The notes below the pieces were generated by a model that did not search any database, was not told the origin of the DNA, and saw only the letters and a list, made by a program, of their open reading frames with translations. Below, in pieces: positions 35,355 through 43,119 of a stretch of DNA of 64,000 bases. The position numbers and the translations under genes were made by a program. Source of the stretch: Algorimicrobium sediminis (GTDB lineage Bacteria; Bacteroidota; Bacteroidia; Flavobacteriales; Flavobacteriaceae). Numbering within the stretch: position 1 is the first letter of the stretch; every line of letters begins with the position of its first letter. The stretch covers positions 744,001 to 808,000 of the forward strand of contig NZ_JBHULS010000002.1 of the NCBI RefSeq assembly GCF_042684585.1, in the 5' to 3' direction.

Positions 35355-36329
35355 ATGCAAAACATATCATTTTATCAGCAGGCCTTTGTGGGGTATTTAA
35401 ATGACTTTACGCAGGAAAAAGAGCCACAATCTCTATACGGTCCTATTAATTATATTCTACAACTAGGTGGCAAGCGTTTGCGTCCTGTTTTAACCCTAAT
35501 GACAGCGGATATATTTAATGGCGCTTATAAGCAGGCATTAAACGCGGCTTTAAGCGTGGAGGTGTTTCATAATTTTTCGTTGGTACACGACGATATTATG
35601 GATGCGGCTCCTTTACGACGCGGTAAAGATACTGTGCACGAAAAGTGGGATGTAAATACAGGTATTTTATCTGGCGATGCCATGCTTATTATGGCCTATC
35701 AGTTGTTTGAAAATTACGAGTCTGCTGTTTTTCAAGAATTGGCCAAGCTGTTTAGTAAAACGGCTTTACAGGTGTGCGAAGGCCAGCAATACGATGTTGA
35801 TTTTGAATCGCGCGACGATGTGTCTATTCCAGAGTACCTAAAAATGATAGAGTATAAAACCGCGGTGTTAGTGGCTGCAGCAATGGAAATGGGTGCTATT
35901 GTTGCAAAAGCATCTAATGAAGACAAAGCCAATATTTATGAGTTTGGTAAAAATTTAGGCATTGCCTTCCAGTTGCAAGATGATTATTTGGACGCTTTTG
36001 GAAACCCAGAAACCTTTGGCAAGCAAGTTGGTGGTGATATTATAGAAAATAAAAAAACCTACCTGTACCTAAAAGCTTTGGAGTTTTCTGGGGCCGAAGA
36101 GAAAAAACAACTGTTAAATTTATTTAGTTTGAAGCCTTCAGACCAAACCCATAAAATTCAAACTGTTAAGGATATTTTTGTTTCCTCTGGTGCCAGTTTG
36201 GCCACGAAAGAGATTATAGAGGTTTATACCAATAAAGCCTTTGCTGTATTGGAGCGCTTACAGATTTCTGAAGCGAAAAAGCAGTTGCTTAAATCCTTTG
36301 GGCAACAGTTAATGAATAGAAATGTGTAA
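35355..36329 (+). CDS. polyprenyl diphosphate synthase
   Basis: A 324-residue trans-prenyl transferase that extends allylic diphosphates with isopentenyl diphosphate for quinone or carotenoid precursors. The first Asp-rich motif is LVHDDIMDAAPLRRG (near residue 82) and the second is FQLQDDYLDAFG (near 210). GGKRLRP at about 38-44 binds IPP. ATG 35355 (MQNISFYQQAF) is chosen over an upstream TTG because the TTG lies in the promoter -33 element. Chain length cannot be stated firmly. The next gene overlaps by one base. Confidence 0.93.
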   Translation: MQNISFYQQAFVGYLNDFTQEKEPQSLYGPINYILQLGGKRLRPVLTLMTADIFNGAYKQALNAALSVEVFHNFSLVHDDIMDAAPLRRGKDTVHEKWDVNTGILSGDAMLIMAYQLFENYESAVFQELAKLFSKTALQVCEGQQYDVDFESRDDVSIPEYLKMIEYKTAVLVAAAMEMGAIVAKASNEDKANIYEFGKNLGIAFQLQDDYLDAFGNPETFGKQVGGDIIENKKTYLYLKALEFSGAEEKKQLLNLFSLKPSDQTHKIQTVKDIFVSSGASLATKEIIEVYTNKAFAVLERLQISEAKKQLLKSFGQQLMNRNV

Positions 36330-36676
36330 TGCAACTACCAGCTACTTTTACCGAGTTAGTACAAGAGGCAACAGCTGCCAATCTGTACGAAAAGTTAATT
36401 AAGCAATTAAATAAAGATTTGGCTTTAGCTAATGTAGATTTAGCCTTTACCGAAACTATTTTGCCTACCAGTTTAAAACTAATGCTGCATGAACTGGTAT
36501 ATAAGCTTATACAGGAAAAGTTTATGGATTATCTTAACTTGCTTTACATTATAGATGTTTCCGAAAACAAAGTACGGGAGCTAGATGGTTCGGATACGCT
36601 AGTTATGGCAGAACAAGTAGCCTTTTTTATTCTGCAACGCGAATGGCAAAAAGTGTGGTTTAAAAACCGGTATTAA
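36329..36676 (+). CDS. conserved-type small cytosolic protein coupled to the polyprenyl synthase
   Basis: A 115-residue, mostly helical soluble protein without Cys or signal peptide. ATG shares one base with the upstream stop (TAATG), showing translational coupling to the polyprenyl synthase. I do not recognise a characterised family. A role tied to the synthase or quinone pathway is only suggested by position. Confidence 0.75.
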   Translation: MQLPATFTELVQEATAANLYEKLIKQLNKDLALANVDLAFTETILPTSLKLMLHELVYKLIQEKFMDYLNLLYIIDVSENKVRELDGSDTLVMAEQVAFFILQREWQKVWFKNRY

Positions 36677-36749
36677 ACGTATTTCGCGCGGCGCTAGGCC
36701 CGTTAACTTTTATGAAAGAAAACCTCTTAAAAAGTCGTGTGTGCTGCTT

Positions 36750-37292
36750 CTAAAAATATATTCTAAAAAAGGGCATCCATGCATTGGCGTAAATACTCTT
36801 ATCTTCATCATACAAAACGTCGTAGCGAATTCCAATTGCAGTAGATACGCGTCCAGACGTAATGGTGTAACCTGCTCCCAAAAACAGTGCCGGATACCAA
36901 TAGTTTTCATCGGCAATGGCCAGTTGGTCTTCCCATTTTCTGTTTACATTTAATTGTTCAAATTCGGCAGATAATTGAATGGCGGGTATGGGGTTAAAAA
37001 GCCCAATAAGGCTGCCGCCTAAAATAGTCGATTTGTACACGTCTTTGCGGCTAGCATAAGTTCCGTTTAACGAAACCCCCAAACCAAATTTAGGGTTAAA
37101 CCTATAAATAGCGCTGGGCGCTAGGGTACCGCTAAAATAATCGCCAGAGAAACTAAGACCTACTGCACCACCAAAACGCAGTTTACTGCCAAAATTGCCC
37201 GAGTTGTTTTGGGCATAAGTGTTTATACAAATAAGGCTAAAAATAGCAATCAAGAAGTGGTTTCTTTTCGATTTGGTAAGACCTGCTTTCAT
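36750..37292 (-). CDS. small outer-membrane beta-barrel protein
   Basis: A 180-residue exported protein. The signal peptide is cleaved after NTYAQ (about residue 28). The remainder alternates hydrophobic and polar residues with many Gly and aromatic residues (LRFGGAVGLSFSGDYFSG, GLGVSLNGTYASR) and ends in the aromatic motif FFRIYF, as in 8-strand OmpA/porin-like barrels. It is a single gene on this strand. No ligand can be inferred. Confidence 0.75.
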   Translation of the reverse strand: MKAGLTKSKRNHFLIAIFSLICINTYAQNNSGNFGSKLRFGGAVGLSFSGDYFSGTLAPSAIYRFNPKFGLGVSLNGTYASRKDVYKSTILGGSLIGLFNPIPAIQLSAEFEQLNVNRKWEDQLAIADENYWYPALFLGAGYTITSGRVSTAIGIRYDVLYDEDKSIYANAWMPFFRIYF

Positions 37293-37360
37293 TTTAAAAA
37301 ATTTAGTAAAGTTAGCAGCGATAAATATAAGAAAACCACAGCTTATTTTAGTAAATGTTG

Positions 37361-37368
37361 TACTTTTG
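37361..37368 (+). promoter_or_regulatory. -7 element (TACTTTTG) for sucA-sucB
   Basis: Perfect TAnnTTTG match ending 38 bp before the sucA start, with an AT-rich leader. Confidence 0.45.
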
Positions 37369-37406
37369 TGTAAATTTAGTCTGAACGATTCAGTTTTAAT
37401 TCATTT

Positions 37407-40184
37407 ATGGATAAGTATTCTTTTTTAAACGCAGCACATTCGGCATACTTTGCTGACTTATACGATCAATATTTACAAAACCCAGATTCTGTAGAGCCAA
37501 GTTGGAGGGCCTTTTTTCAAGGTTTCGACTTTGGAAGCGAGCGCTATGGCTTGGAAGATGCGGTTGAAACCGAAAAAGTAATGGGAGACGAAGTGTCCTG
37601 TGAGCATGTTTCCATAAGTGTTACCAAAGAATTTCAGGTACTGCAATTAATAGATGGTTACAGAAACAGAGGTCATTTATTTACTAAAACAAACCCAGTT
37701 CGCGACCGCCGTACCTACCAGCCAACACTGGCTATTGAAAATTTTGGTTTGTCCGAAGCAGATTTAGACACCACCTTTAGCGCCGGAAATACCATTGGCT
37801 CTGGTGCCAAAACACTTCGAAATATTATAAAACACCTGGAAAACATTTACTGCCACTCGATAGGCGTGGAGTACATGTACATTAGAAAACCAGAGGAAAT
37901 TAAATGGTTTCAAGAAAAATTAAGCATCAACGATAATTTGCCTAACTTTTCGGCCGACGAAAAAAAGCATATTCTTAAAAAATTAAACGAGGCTGTATCC
38001 TTCGAAACCTTTTTGCACACCAAATATGTAGGGCAAAAACGGTTTTCATTGGAAGGAGGCGAATCCCTTATTCCAGCTTTAGATGCCTTAATTGAAAGTG
38101 CTTCGGAATACAACGTTAAAGAGTTTGTGATGGGTATGGCGCACCGCGGCCGATTAAGTACCTTAACCAATATTTTTGGCAAGTCTGCTAAAGATATTTT
38201 TAGTGAATTTGATGGCAAGGACTACGAACAAGAAGTTTTTGATGGCGATGTAAAATACCATTTAGGTTGGACCAGCGACAGAGAAACTAAAAATGGAAAC
38301 AAAATTAATTTAAATATTGCACCAAACCCGTCGCATTTAGAAACAGTTGGTGCCGTAGTAGAAGGTATTGCCAGAGCCAAACAAGACGATAAATACGCCG
38401 ATAATCCGTCGCAAGTACTGCCAATAGTCGTACATGGCGATGCGGCTATTGCGGGTCAAGGTTTGGTATACGAAATTGTGCAGATGTCGCAGTTAGATGG
38501 CTACAAAACGAGTGGTACCATACATATAGTAGTAAATAACCAAATAGGGTTTACAACCAATTACTTGGATGCTCGTTCTAGTACCTACTGTACAGATATA
38601 GCAAAAGTAACTTTATCGCCGGTGCTACACGTTAATGCAGACGATGTGGAAGCTGTTGTACACGCCATGTTGTTTGCGTTACACTTTAGAATGAAGTTTC
38701 AGCGCGATGTGTTTATCGATTTATTAGGCTACCGTAAATATGGCCATAACGAAGGCGATGAACCGCGTTTTACACAACCAAAATTATACAAGGCTATAGC
38801 CAAACATAAAAATCCGCGCGATTTGTATGCCGAAAAGCTAATTGCTGAAGGTATTATAGATGATGCTTACGTTCAAAAATTAGAAGAGGAGTACAAGCAA
38901 AAATTAGAAGAAAATCTAGAAGATTCTAGGAAAGAAGATACCACAGAAATAACACCATTTATGCAAAATGAATGGGAAGATTTTACCACGGCTAAAGAAG
39001 AAGAGATGATGAAACCTGTAGATACTACCTGCAGTGTGGCCGATTTGGAAAAGGTAACCAAGGTTATTTCTACGCTTCCAAAAGACAAAAAGTTTATTCG
39101 CAAAATAGAACGTTTAATTCAGTCCAGACAAACCATGTTTGATGAAGATAAACTGGACTGGGCTATGGGCGAGCATCTGGCTTATGGTACTTTATTGCTA
39201 GACGGCAATGATGTGCGTATTTCGGGTCAAGATGTGGAACGGGGTACGTTTTCGCACCGTCATGCGGTTGTAAAAGTAGAGGACAGCGAAGAAGAAATTA
39301 TATTACATAACCAATTAAGCGACACACAGGGGAAGTTTTTTATTTATAACTCATTGTTATCCGAATATGGTGTTGTAGGTTTCGATTATGGTTACGCTAT
39401 GGCAAGTCCAAAAACACTAACCATTTGGGAAGCGCAGTTTGGCGATTTTAGTAATGGTGCACAAATTATGTTGGACCAGTACATTTCTGCAGCCGAAGAC
39501 AAGTGGAAAATACAAAATGGTTTGGTTATGTTGTTGCCACATGGTTATGAAGGCCAAGGAGCAGAGCATTCATCGGGGCGTATGGAGCGTTATTTACAAT
39601 TGTGTGCAAAAGATAATATGTTTGTAGCAGATTGTACTACGCCAGCCAACATGTTTCATATTTTGCGCCGTCAAGTAAAAGCATCCTACAGAAAGCCATT
39701 AGTTATATTTACACCAAAAAGTTTATTGCGAAACCCGAAAGTGGTTTCTACCGTCGATGAATTTGCAAACGGAAGTTTCCAAGAAGTTATAGACGATCCA
39801 GAAATTAAAACAGCCGATGTAAAAACATTGGTTTTTGTAACAGGTAAATTTTACTACGATTTACAAGAAGAACGCGAAAAATTAGAGCGTACAGATGTTG
39901 CTTTGGTTAGAATAGAGCAATTATTTCCGTTGCCAACCAATGCCATTCACGCTATTTTAGATAAGTACAAACATGCCGAAGATATTGTATGGGCACAAGA
40001 GGAACCGCGTAATATGGGTGCTTACAGCCACATGCTTATGCATTTAGATGCCGTTAAAACCTTCCGTGTAGCATCGCGCAGACCATACGGAGCACCAGCA
40101 GCAGGTAGCACTGTGCGGTCTAAAAAACGCCATAAAGAGGTAATAGACTTCGTGTTTGACAAGACTAAAAATAATCAACATTAA
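37407..40184 (+). CDS. sucA: 2-oxoglutarate dehydrogenase E1 component
   Basis: A 925-residue thiamine-diphosphate enzyme that decarboxylates 2-oxoglutarate in the TCA cycle and passes the succinyl group to the E2 lipoyl arm. The N-terminal helix YFADLYDQYLQNPDSVEPSW is the conserved E2-binding tail. The core shows FVMGMAHRGRLSTL, the GDAAIAGQG...VVNNQIGFTT ThDP site (about 345-385), KYGHNEGDEPRFTQP, and the transketolase pyrimidine domain (about 590-790, LPHGYEGQGAEHSS). Length is normal for Bacteroidetes. sucB follows 32 bp later. Confidence 0.97.
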   Translation: MDKYSFLNAAHSAYFADLYDQYLQNPDSVEPSWRAFFQGFDFGSERYGLEDAVETEKVMGDEVSCEHVSISVTKEFQVLQLIDGYRNRGHLFTKTNPVRDRRTYQPTLAIENFGLSEADLDTTFSAGNTIGSGAKTLRNIIKHLENIYCHSIGVEYMYIRKPEEIKWFQEKLSINDNLPNFSADEKKHILKKLNEAVSFETFLHTKYVGQKRFSLEGGESLIPALDALIESASEYNVKEFVMGMAHRGRLSTLTNIFGKSAKDIFSEFDGKDYEQEVFDGDVKYHLGWTSDRETKNGNKINLNIAPNPSHLETVGAVVEGIARAKQDDKYADNPSQVLPIVVHGDAAIAGQGLVYEIVQMSQLDGYKTSGTIHIVVNNQIGFTTNYLDARSSTYCTDIAKVTLSPVLHVNADDVEAVVHAMLFALHFRMKFQRDVFIDLLGYRKYGHNEGDEPRFTQPKLYKAIAKHKNPRDLYAEKLIAEGIIDDAYVQKLEEEYKQKLEENLEDSRKEDTTEITPFMQNEWEDFTTAKEEEMMKPVDTTCSVADLEKVTKVISTLPKDKKFIRKIERLIQSRQTMFDEDKLDWAMGEHLAYGTLLLDGNDVRISGQDVERGTFSHRHAVVKVEDSEEEIILHNQLSDTQGKFFIYNSLLSEYGVVGFDYGYAMASPKTLTIWEAQFGDFSNGAQIMLDQYISAAEDKWKIQNGLVMLLPHGYEGQGAEHSSGRMERYLQLCAKDNMFVADCTTPANMFHILRRQVKASYRKPLVIFTPKSLLRNPKVVSTVDEFANGSFQEVIDDPEIKTADVKTLVFVTGKFYYDLQEEREKLERTDVALVRIEQLFPLPTNAIHAILDKYKHAEDIVWAQEEPRNMGAYSHMLMHLDAVKTFRVASRRPYGAPAAGSTVRSKKRHKEVIDFVFDKTKNNQH

Positions 40185-40216
40185 CAACAAATTAAAAAAA
40201 CTAAAACAGTATCACG

Positions 40217-41446
40217 ATGATTTTAGAAATGAAAGTTCCTTCGCCAGGAGAATCTATAACAGAAGTAGAGATTGCAACATGGTTAGTTGCTGATGGTGAT
40301 TACGTAGAAAAAGATCAGGCTATTGCCGAAGTGGATAGCGATAAAGCTACCTTGGAATTACCTGCTGAAGCTAGTGGAACCATAACCTTAAAAGCTGAAG
40401 AAGGCGATGCCGTGGCCGTTGGTGAAGTGGTTTGCTTAATTGATACTGCAGCCGAAAAACCAAGTGGCACTTCAGAAAAAACAACCGAAAAGCCAGCCAA
40501 TACACCCGCTCCGGAACCTGCTAAAGCAGAAGCACCAAAGCCAGAAGCTCCAGCGGAAACCAAAACATATGCTACAGGAACAGCTAGTCCGGCAGCTAAA
40601 AAGATTTTAGCCGAAAAACAAATGGACGCCTCCCAAATTGTTGGCTCCGGTAAGGATGGCAGAATTACAAAAGAAGATGCTATAAAAGCGGTGCCTTCCA
40701 TGGGAACCCCTACAGGTGGAAACCGTTCTACGTCTAGAAGCAAAATGTCTATGCTGCGTCGTAAAGTTGCAGAACGTTTAGTAGAAGCCAAAAATACCAC
40801 GGCTATGCTAACTACTTTTAACGAGGTAGACATGTCGCCTATTTTTACATTGCGAAACGAGTATAAAGAGGCTTTTAAAGCCAAACACGGTGTTGGTTTA
40901 GGCTTTATGTCTTTCTTTACACTTGCTGTAGTGCGTGCTTTAAAACTTTATCCAGCGGTAAACTCTATGATTGACGGAAAAGAAATGATAAGTTTCGATT
41001 TTGTAGATGTATCCATAGCGGTTTCTGGTCCTAAAGGTTTAATGGTGCCTGTAATACGCAACGCAGAAAACTTATCGTTTAGAGGTGTTGAAAGCGAGGT
41101 AAAACGTTTGGCGTTACGAGCACGCGACGGAAAAATTACTGTAGACGAAATGACAGGCGGTACCTTTACAATTTCTAACGGTGGGGTGTTTGGAAGCATG
41201 CTTTCTACACCAATTATTAATCCGCCGCAAAGTGGTATTTTAGGAATGCATAATATTGTAGAGCGTCCTGTTGCTGTAAACGGTAAAGTGGAAATTCGTC
41301 CTATTATGTATGTGGCTTTATCATACGATCACAGAATTATAGACGGTAAAGAATCTGTTGGATTCTTGGTTGCTGTAAAAGAAGCGCTAGAAAATCCAGC
41401 CGAGCTATTAATGGATAATAACATTAAAAAGGCTCTGGAACTTTAA
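40217..41446 (+). CDS. sucB: 2-oxoglutarate dehydrogenase E2 component (dihydrolipoyl succinyltransferase)
   Basis: A 409-residue E2 core. An N-terminal lipoyl domain (about 1-76) carries the lipoylated Lys in EVDSDKATLELPA (near residue 43). A Pro/Ala/Lys-rich hinge (about 78-118) follows, then a peripheral subunit-binding domain (ASPAAKKILAEKQMD, about 118-155). The catalytic domain ends in YDHRIIDGKESVGFLV, with the active-site His and Asp. It makes succinyl-CoA and forms an operon with sucA. A strong terminator follows. Confidence 0.97.
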   Translation: MILEMKVPSPGESITEVEIATWLVADGDYVEKDQAIAEVDSDKATLELPAEASGTITLKAEEGDAVAVGEVVCLIDTAAEKPSGTSEKTTEKPANTPAPEPAKAEAPKPEAPAETKTYATGTASPAAKKILAEKQMDASQIVGSGKDGRITKEDAIKAVPSMGTPTGGNRSTSRSKMSMLRRKVAERLVEAKNTTAMLTTFNEVDMSPIFTLRNEYKEAFKAKHGVGLGFMSFFTLAVVRALKLYPAVNSMIDGKEMISFDFVDVSIAVSGPKGLMVPVIRNAENLSFRGVESEVKRLALRARDGKITVDEMTGGTFTISNGGVFGSMLSTPIINPPQSGILGMHNIVERPVAVNGKVEIRPIMYVALSYDHRIIDGKESVGFLVAVKEALENPAELLMDNNIKKALEL

Positions 41447-41463
41447 AAAAAAGTATAGAAATT

Positions 41464-41503
41464 AAAAAAGCGCTATGTTAAAATGACATAGCGCTTTTTT
41501 TTT
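41464..41503. terminator. bidirectional intrinsic terminator after sucB
   Basis: Perfect 10-bp arms AGCGCTATGT (41469-41478) and ACATAGCGCT (41486-41495) have A and T runs on the outer sides. It serves sucB on the plus strand and the small membrane peptide transcript on the minus strand. Confidence 0.8.
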
Positions 41504-41516
41504 GACATTTTTGGGG

Positions 41517-41612
41517 TTAAAAAAGACTTACGAAGAGGTTCATGGAAATAACAATAATAACAACTATTATTAAACCATAAACCAAAAACTTGTTGGTGTT
41601 CGATTCCTTCAT
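41517..41612 (-). CDS. 31-residue single-helix membrane peptide
   Basis: ATG at 41612 opens a 31-codon frame ending TAA at 41517. The product has a charged head (MKESNTNKF), one hydrophobic helix rich in Val and Ile (about 10-31) and no tail. It lies downstream of the fourth TACGTA-type promoter on the same strand, and the sucB terminator closes its transcript. An overlapping 63-codon frame in another register (41473-41664) looks non-protein-like and runs into the terminator, so I prefer this one. Function unknown. Confidence 0.5.
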   Translation of the reverse strand: MKESNTNKFLVYGLIIVVIIVISMNLFVSLF

Positions 41613-41709
41613 GGTTTCCAAAATATTTTGGCAGATTTATAAAGCGTTCATTTACGGCATTCATAAATTAATAAATTAACAAACCCACACTGAAATTAAA
41701 ATAGCAGAA

Positions 41710-41755
41710 TAAAGATACATAATTTCAAGGATATAGAAGTACGTAGCGCTACGCA
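41710..41755 (-). promoter_or_regulatory. TACGTA-type promoter, unit D (drives the 31-residue peptide)
   Basis: Read on the minus strand: TGCGTA (41755-41750), 4 bp, TACGTA (41745-41740), 22 bp, then TATCTTTA (41717-41710), a TAnnTTTR element. It is the most degenerate of the four copies. The bases after it (TTCTGCTATT) resemble the start of the three RNA units. Confidence 0.5.
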
Positions 41756-41774
41756 TTTCCGGTTAATCTATTTA

Positions 41775-41841
41775 ATTAAAAAAAGCTTTTTATCAAAAAA
41801 CGACAAAAAGCTTTTAAATCCCTCAATAACTAACTAATAGC
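41775..41841 (-). ncRNA. putative small RNA, unit A
   Basis: Predicted transcript of about 65 nt. It has the conserved 5' end GCTATTAGTTAGTTATT, a purine-rich GAGGGA segment, then a hairpin with arms AAAAGCTTTTT / AAAAAGCTTTT around a ~13-base loop, ending in a T-tract at about 41780-41773. Its promoter is at 41846-41892. There is no convincing reading frame. Confidence 0.5.
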
Positions 41842-41845
41842 AATG

Positions 41846-41892
41846 TAAAATTACTATATTTAGTGGATTGGTGAAATACGTATTGATACGTA
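41846..41892 (-). promoter_or_regulatory. TACGTA-type promoter, unit A
   Basis: On the minus strand: TACGTA (41892-41887), TCAA, TACGTA (41882-41877), a 23-bp spacer, TAATTTTA (41853-41846). The two hexamers are 10 bp apart centre to centre, one helical turn, as for an activator binding upstream of a promoter that lacks a -33 element. Confidence 0.6.
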
Positions 41893-42061
41893 ATTTTTTT
41901 ATCTCAATGGGTTATTTTATCCATTAGCGGTGCCAATAAGCCGTTTTTTGGTAATGAAAAAAATTGAGCGTTTGGATTGGTTTCTAGAAAACCCAAGAAG
42001 GCTACTTTTAATGACTGTATATATTATTAGGAAATTACAAGTATACAACGTGCAACAGACT

Positions 42062-42135
42062 AAAAAAAGAAAAGGCTTTTAATGAACATCATTAAAAGCC
42101 CTATTCAGTACTCCTTCCAATAACTAACTAATAGC
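42062..42135 (-). ncRNA. putative small RNA, unit B
   Basis: Predicted transcript of about 74 nt with 5' end GCTATTAGTTAGTTATT, identical to unit A. A ribosome-binding-like GGAAGGAG segment follows, then a perfect 11-bp hairpin GGCTTTTAATG / CATTAAAAGCC (42074-42084 with 42090-42100) with a 5-base loop and a T-rich 3' tail. It is the clearest terminator of the three units. Its promoter is at 42140-42186. Confidence 0.55.
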
Positions 42136-42139
42136 AATG

Positions 42140-42186
42140 TAAAGGTACGGCGTTCATACATTTTAAAAAATACGTATGTTTACGTA
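42140..42186 (-). promoter_or_regulatory. TACGTA-type promoter, unit B
   Basis: On the minus strand: TACGTA (42186-42181), AACA, TACGTA (42176-42171), a 23-bp spacer, TACCTTTA (42147-42140). Same geometry as units A and C. Confidence 0.6.
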
Positions 42187-42256
42187 TTTTCGTTTTAACT
42201 TCTATCGCTTTATATGGTAGGCCATTTCTTTGAGGTTTCCTGAAGGTTGGCTACAA

Positions 42257-42339
42257 CATAAAAAAAGACCCTAAAAGAAATTCTTTTAAGGTCTTTTATA
42301 TAAAGTCCTTTTTTTCAAAAGGAGTAATTAATTAATAGC
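42257..42339 (-). ncRNA. putative small RNA, unit C
   Basis: Predicted transcript of about 83 nt with 5' end GCTATTAATTAATTACT (three changes from A/B). A first hairpin has arms TCCTTTT / AAAAGGA with a GAAA tetraloop. A second, longer hairpin with arms AAAGACCTTAAAAGAA / TTCTTTTAGGGTCTTT (one mismatch) runs into a T-tract. The CTCCTTTT segment resembles the 16S anti-Shine-Dalgarno sequence. Its promoter is at 42344-42390. Confidence 0.55.
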
Positions 42340-42343
42340 AATA

Positions 42344-42390
42344 CAAATATAAGGCCTCTATACTTTTTAAAAAATACGTATCCCTACGTA
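42344..42390 (-). promoter_or_regulatory. TACGTA-type promoter, unit C
   Basis: On the minus strand: TACGTA (42390-42385), GGGA, TACGTA (42380-42375), a 23-bp spacer, TATATTTG (42351-42344), a perfect flavobacterial -7 element. Confidence 0.65.
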
Positions 42391-42459
42391 ATTTTTTAAA
42401 TATAGGTTGTGTTTTTTGTTTGCATATGTTCTTTAAGCTGGTAGGCAATCTGTTGGGCG

Positions 42460-42951
42460 TTAATTGGAATCTAATTTAGCTTTCGGTTTCTTCACAGCCA
42501 ACTTTAAGAAGAGGCATTTTTTATTATAGTCAATTATGCCTTTTGCTTGATTCAAAATATCGGCTCCAATAATACCATCTACCGGTTTCGCATCGTGGCT
42601 GGTAAGTGCCGTATTTACATGGGTTATATCAAACAACACCAAAGGGACTTTAGTTTGTTTCCACTTGCCAATTTTTACGGTATTTTTTTTGGCAAGTTGC
42701 GTCATCATATCTGTAGCACCAGCGCCAGCAGCTTTCATAGGAGAGTCTTTAGCCTTTAACTTAAACTTTTCTGCTGCTTCAAAGCCCACGCAAGATATAG
42801 AGGCACCTGTATCTAAAATAAAGCGGCCTTTAACGCCGTTAAGCGTTGCTTTCATTTCAAAATGATGGGTTTTAGTAAGTTTAAGGTTTACTTTAATATA
42901 GCCTTGCTCTGTTAAAAAGGATTTTAGACTTGGTTTTGATGATTTTGTCAT
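42460..42951 (-). CDS. retropepsin-like aspartyl protease
   Basis: A 163-residue single-lobe aspartyl protease-like protein. It contains GRFILDTGASISCVG near residue 40, the DTGA catalytic motif, and a later DGIIGADIL block (about 128-136) equivalent to the conserved hydrophobic-Gly strand that supports the active site. Such proteins act as dimers. There is no signal peptide, so it is probably cytosolic. Its cellular substrate is unknown. It is the nearest protein gene upstream, on the same strand, of the tandem RNA array. Confidence 0.85.
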   Translation of the reverse strand: MTKSSKPSLKSFLTEQGYIKVNLKLTKTHHFEMKATLNGVKGRFILDTGASISCVGFEAAEKFKLKAKDSPMKAAGAGATDMMTQLAKKNTVKIGKWKQTKVPLVLFDITHVNTALTSHDAKPVDGIIGADILNQAKGIIDYNKKCLFLKLAVKKPKAKLDSN

Positions 42952-42983
42952 AGCTGTTTGTTTTCGAAAAAAACCAAAAATAC

Positions 42984-43023
42984 ACTAAATAAGCTAAATA
43001 GCTTGTTAAATAGGCTAAATAGC
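42984..43023. repeat. short repeated CTAAATA motifs in a divergent promoter region
   Basis: CTAAATA-type motifs recur four times. They include the dyads AAGCTA-AA-TAGCTT (42991-43004) and GCTA-AA-TAGC (43014-43023), between the divergent protease and TatD genes. It is a possible regulator site. Confidence 0.35.
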
Positions 43024-43107
43024 ACCATGGCAGAATTGGTACACGAGGTATCACGTAAAATTAGAAATTATAAAGGGGAAAGTAACCAGGTTTGATGCTT
43101 ACTTTTT

Positions 43108-43115
43108 TACTTTTG
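43108..43115 (+). promoter_or_regulatory. -7 element (TACTTTTG) four bases before the TatD ATG
   Basis: Perfect TAnnTTTG ending exactly four bases before ATG 43120, implying a leaderless mRNA. Confidence 0.5.
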
Positions 43116-43119
43116 CATC

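Larger units (their letters stand above)
41740..42390 (-). repeat. tandem array of four diverged promoter/RNA units
   Basis: Four units lie head to tail on the minus strand, the TACGTA pairs starting at about 42390, 42186, 41892 and 41755. Shared parts are the TACGTA pair, a fixed spacer, a TAnnTTTR element and, in A-C, the 17-base 5' sequence GCTATTARTTARTTAYT. The parts between are not conserved, so the array arose by old duplication followed by selection on those elements. Confidence 0.65.

Noticed and set aside
41473..41664. 63-codon minus-strand frame overlapping the 31-residue peptide
   Set aside because: It runs into the sucB terminator and has mixed, unpatterned composition. The alternative register encodes a clean membrane helix.
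41954..42082. 42-codon plus-strand frame (starts MKKIERLDWFL) between RNA units A and B
   Set aside because: Its stop codon and last codons lie inside the unit B terminator stem. No promoter or ribosome-binding site is clear and its composition is not protein-like. Kept only as a possibility.
41770..42345. Micro-frames starting TTG at the conserved 5' end of the three RNA units (6-10 codons)
   Set aside because: All three read in the same frame with a conservative pattern, but the TTG lies at or before the predicted transcription start, so it may not be in the RNA.
41740..42390. CRISPR or other spacer array
   Set aside because: Repeats are promoter-like, unevenly spaced (roughly 140-290 bp) and include terminators. 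There are no short regular repeats and no cas genes.
43026..43048. tRNA-Leu-like D-arm (GGCAGAATTGGTACACG)
   Set aside because: No matching acceptor, anticodon or T-arm follows, so it is not a tRNA gene. The resemblance is probably chance.
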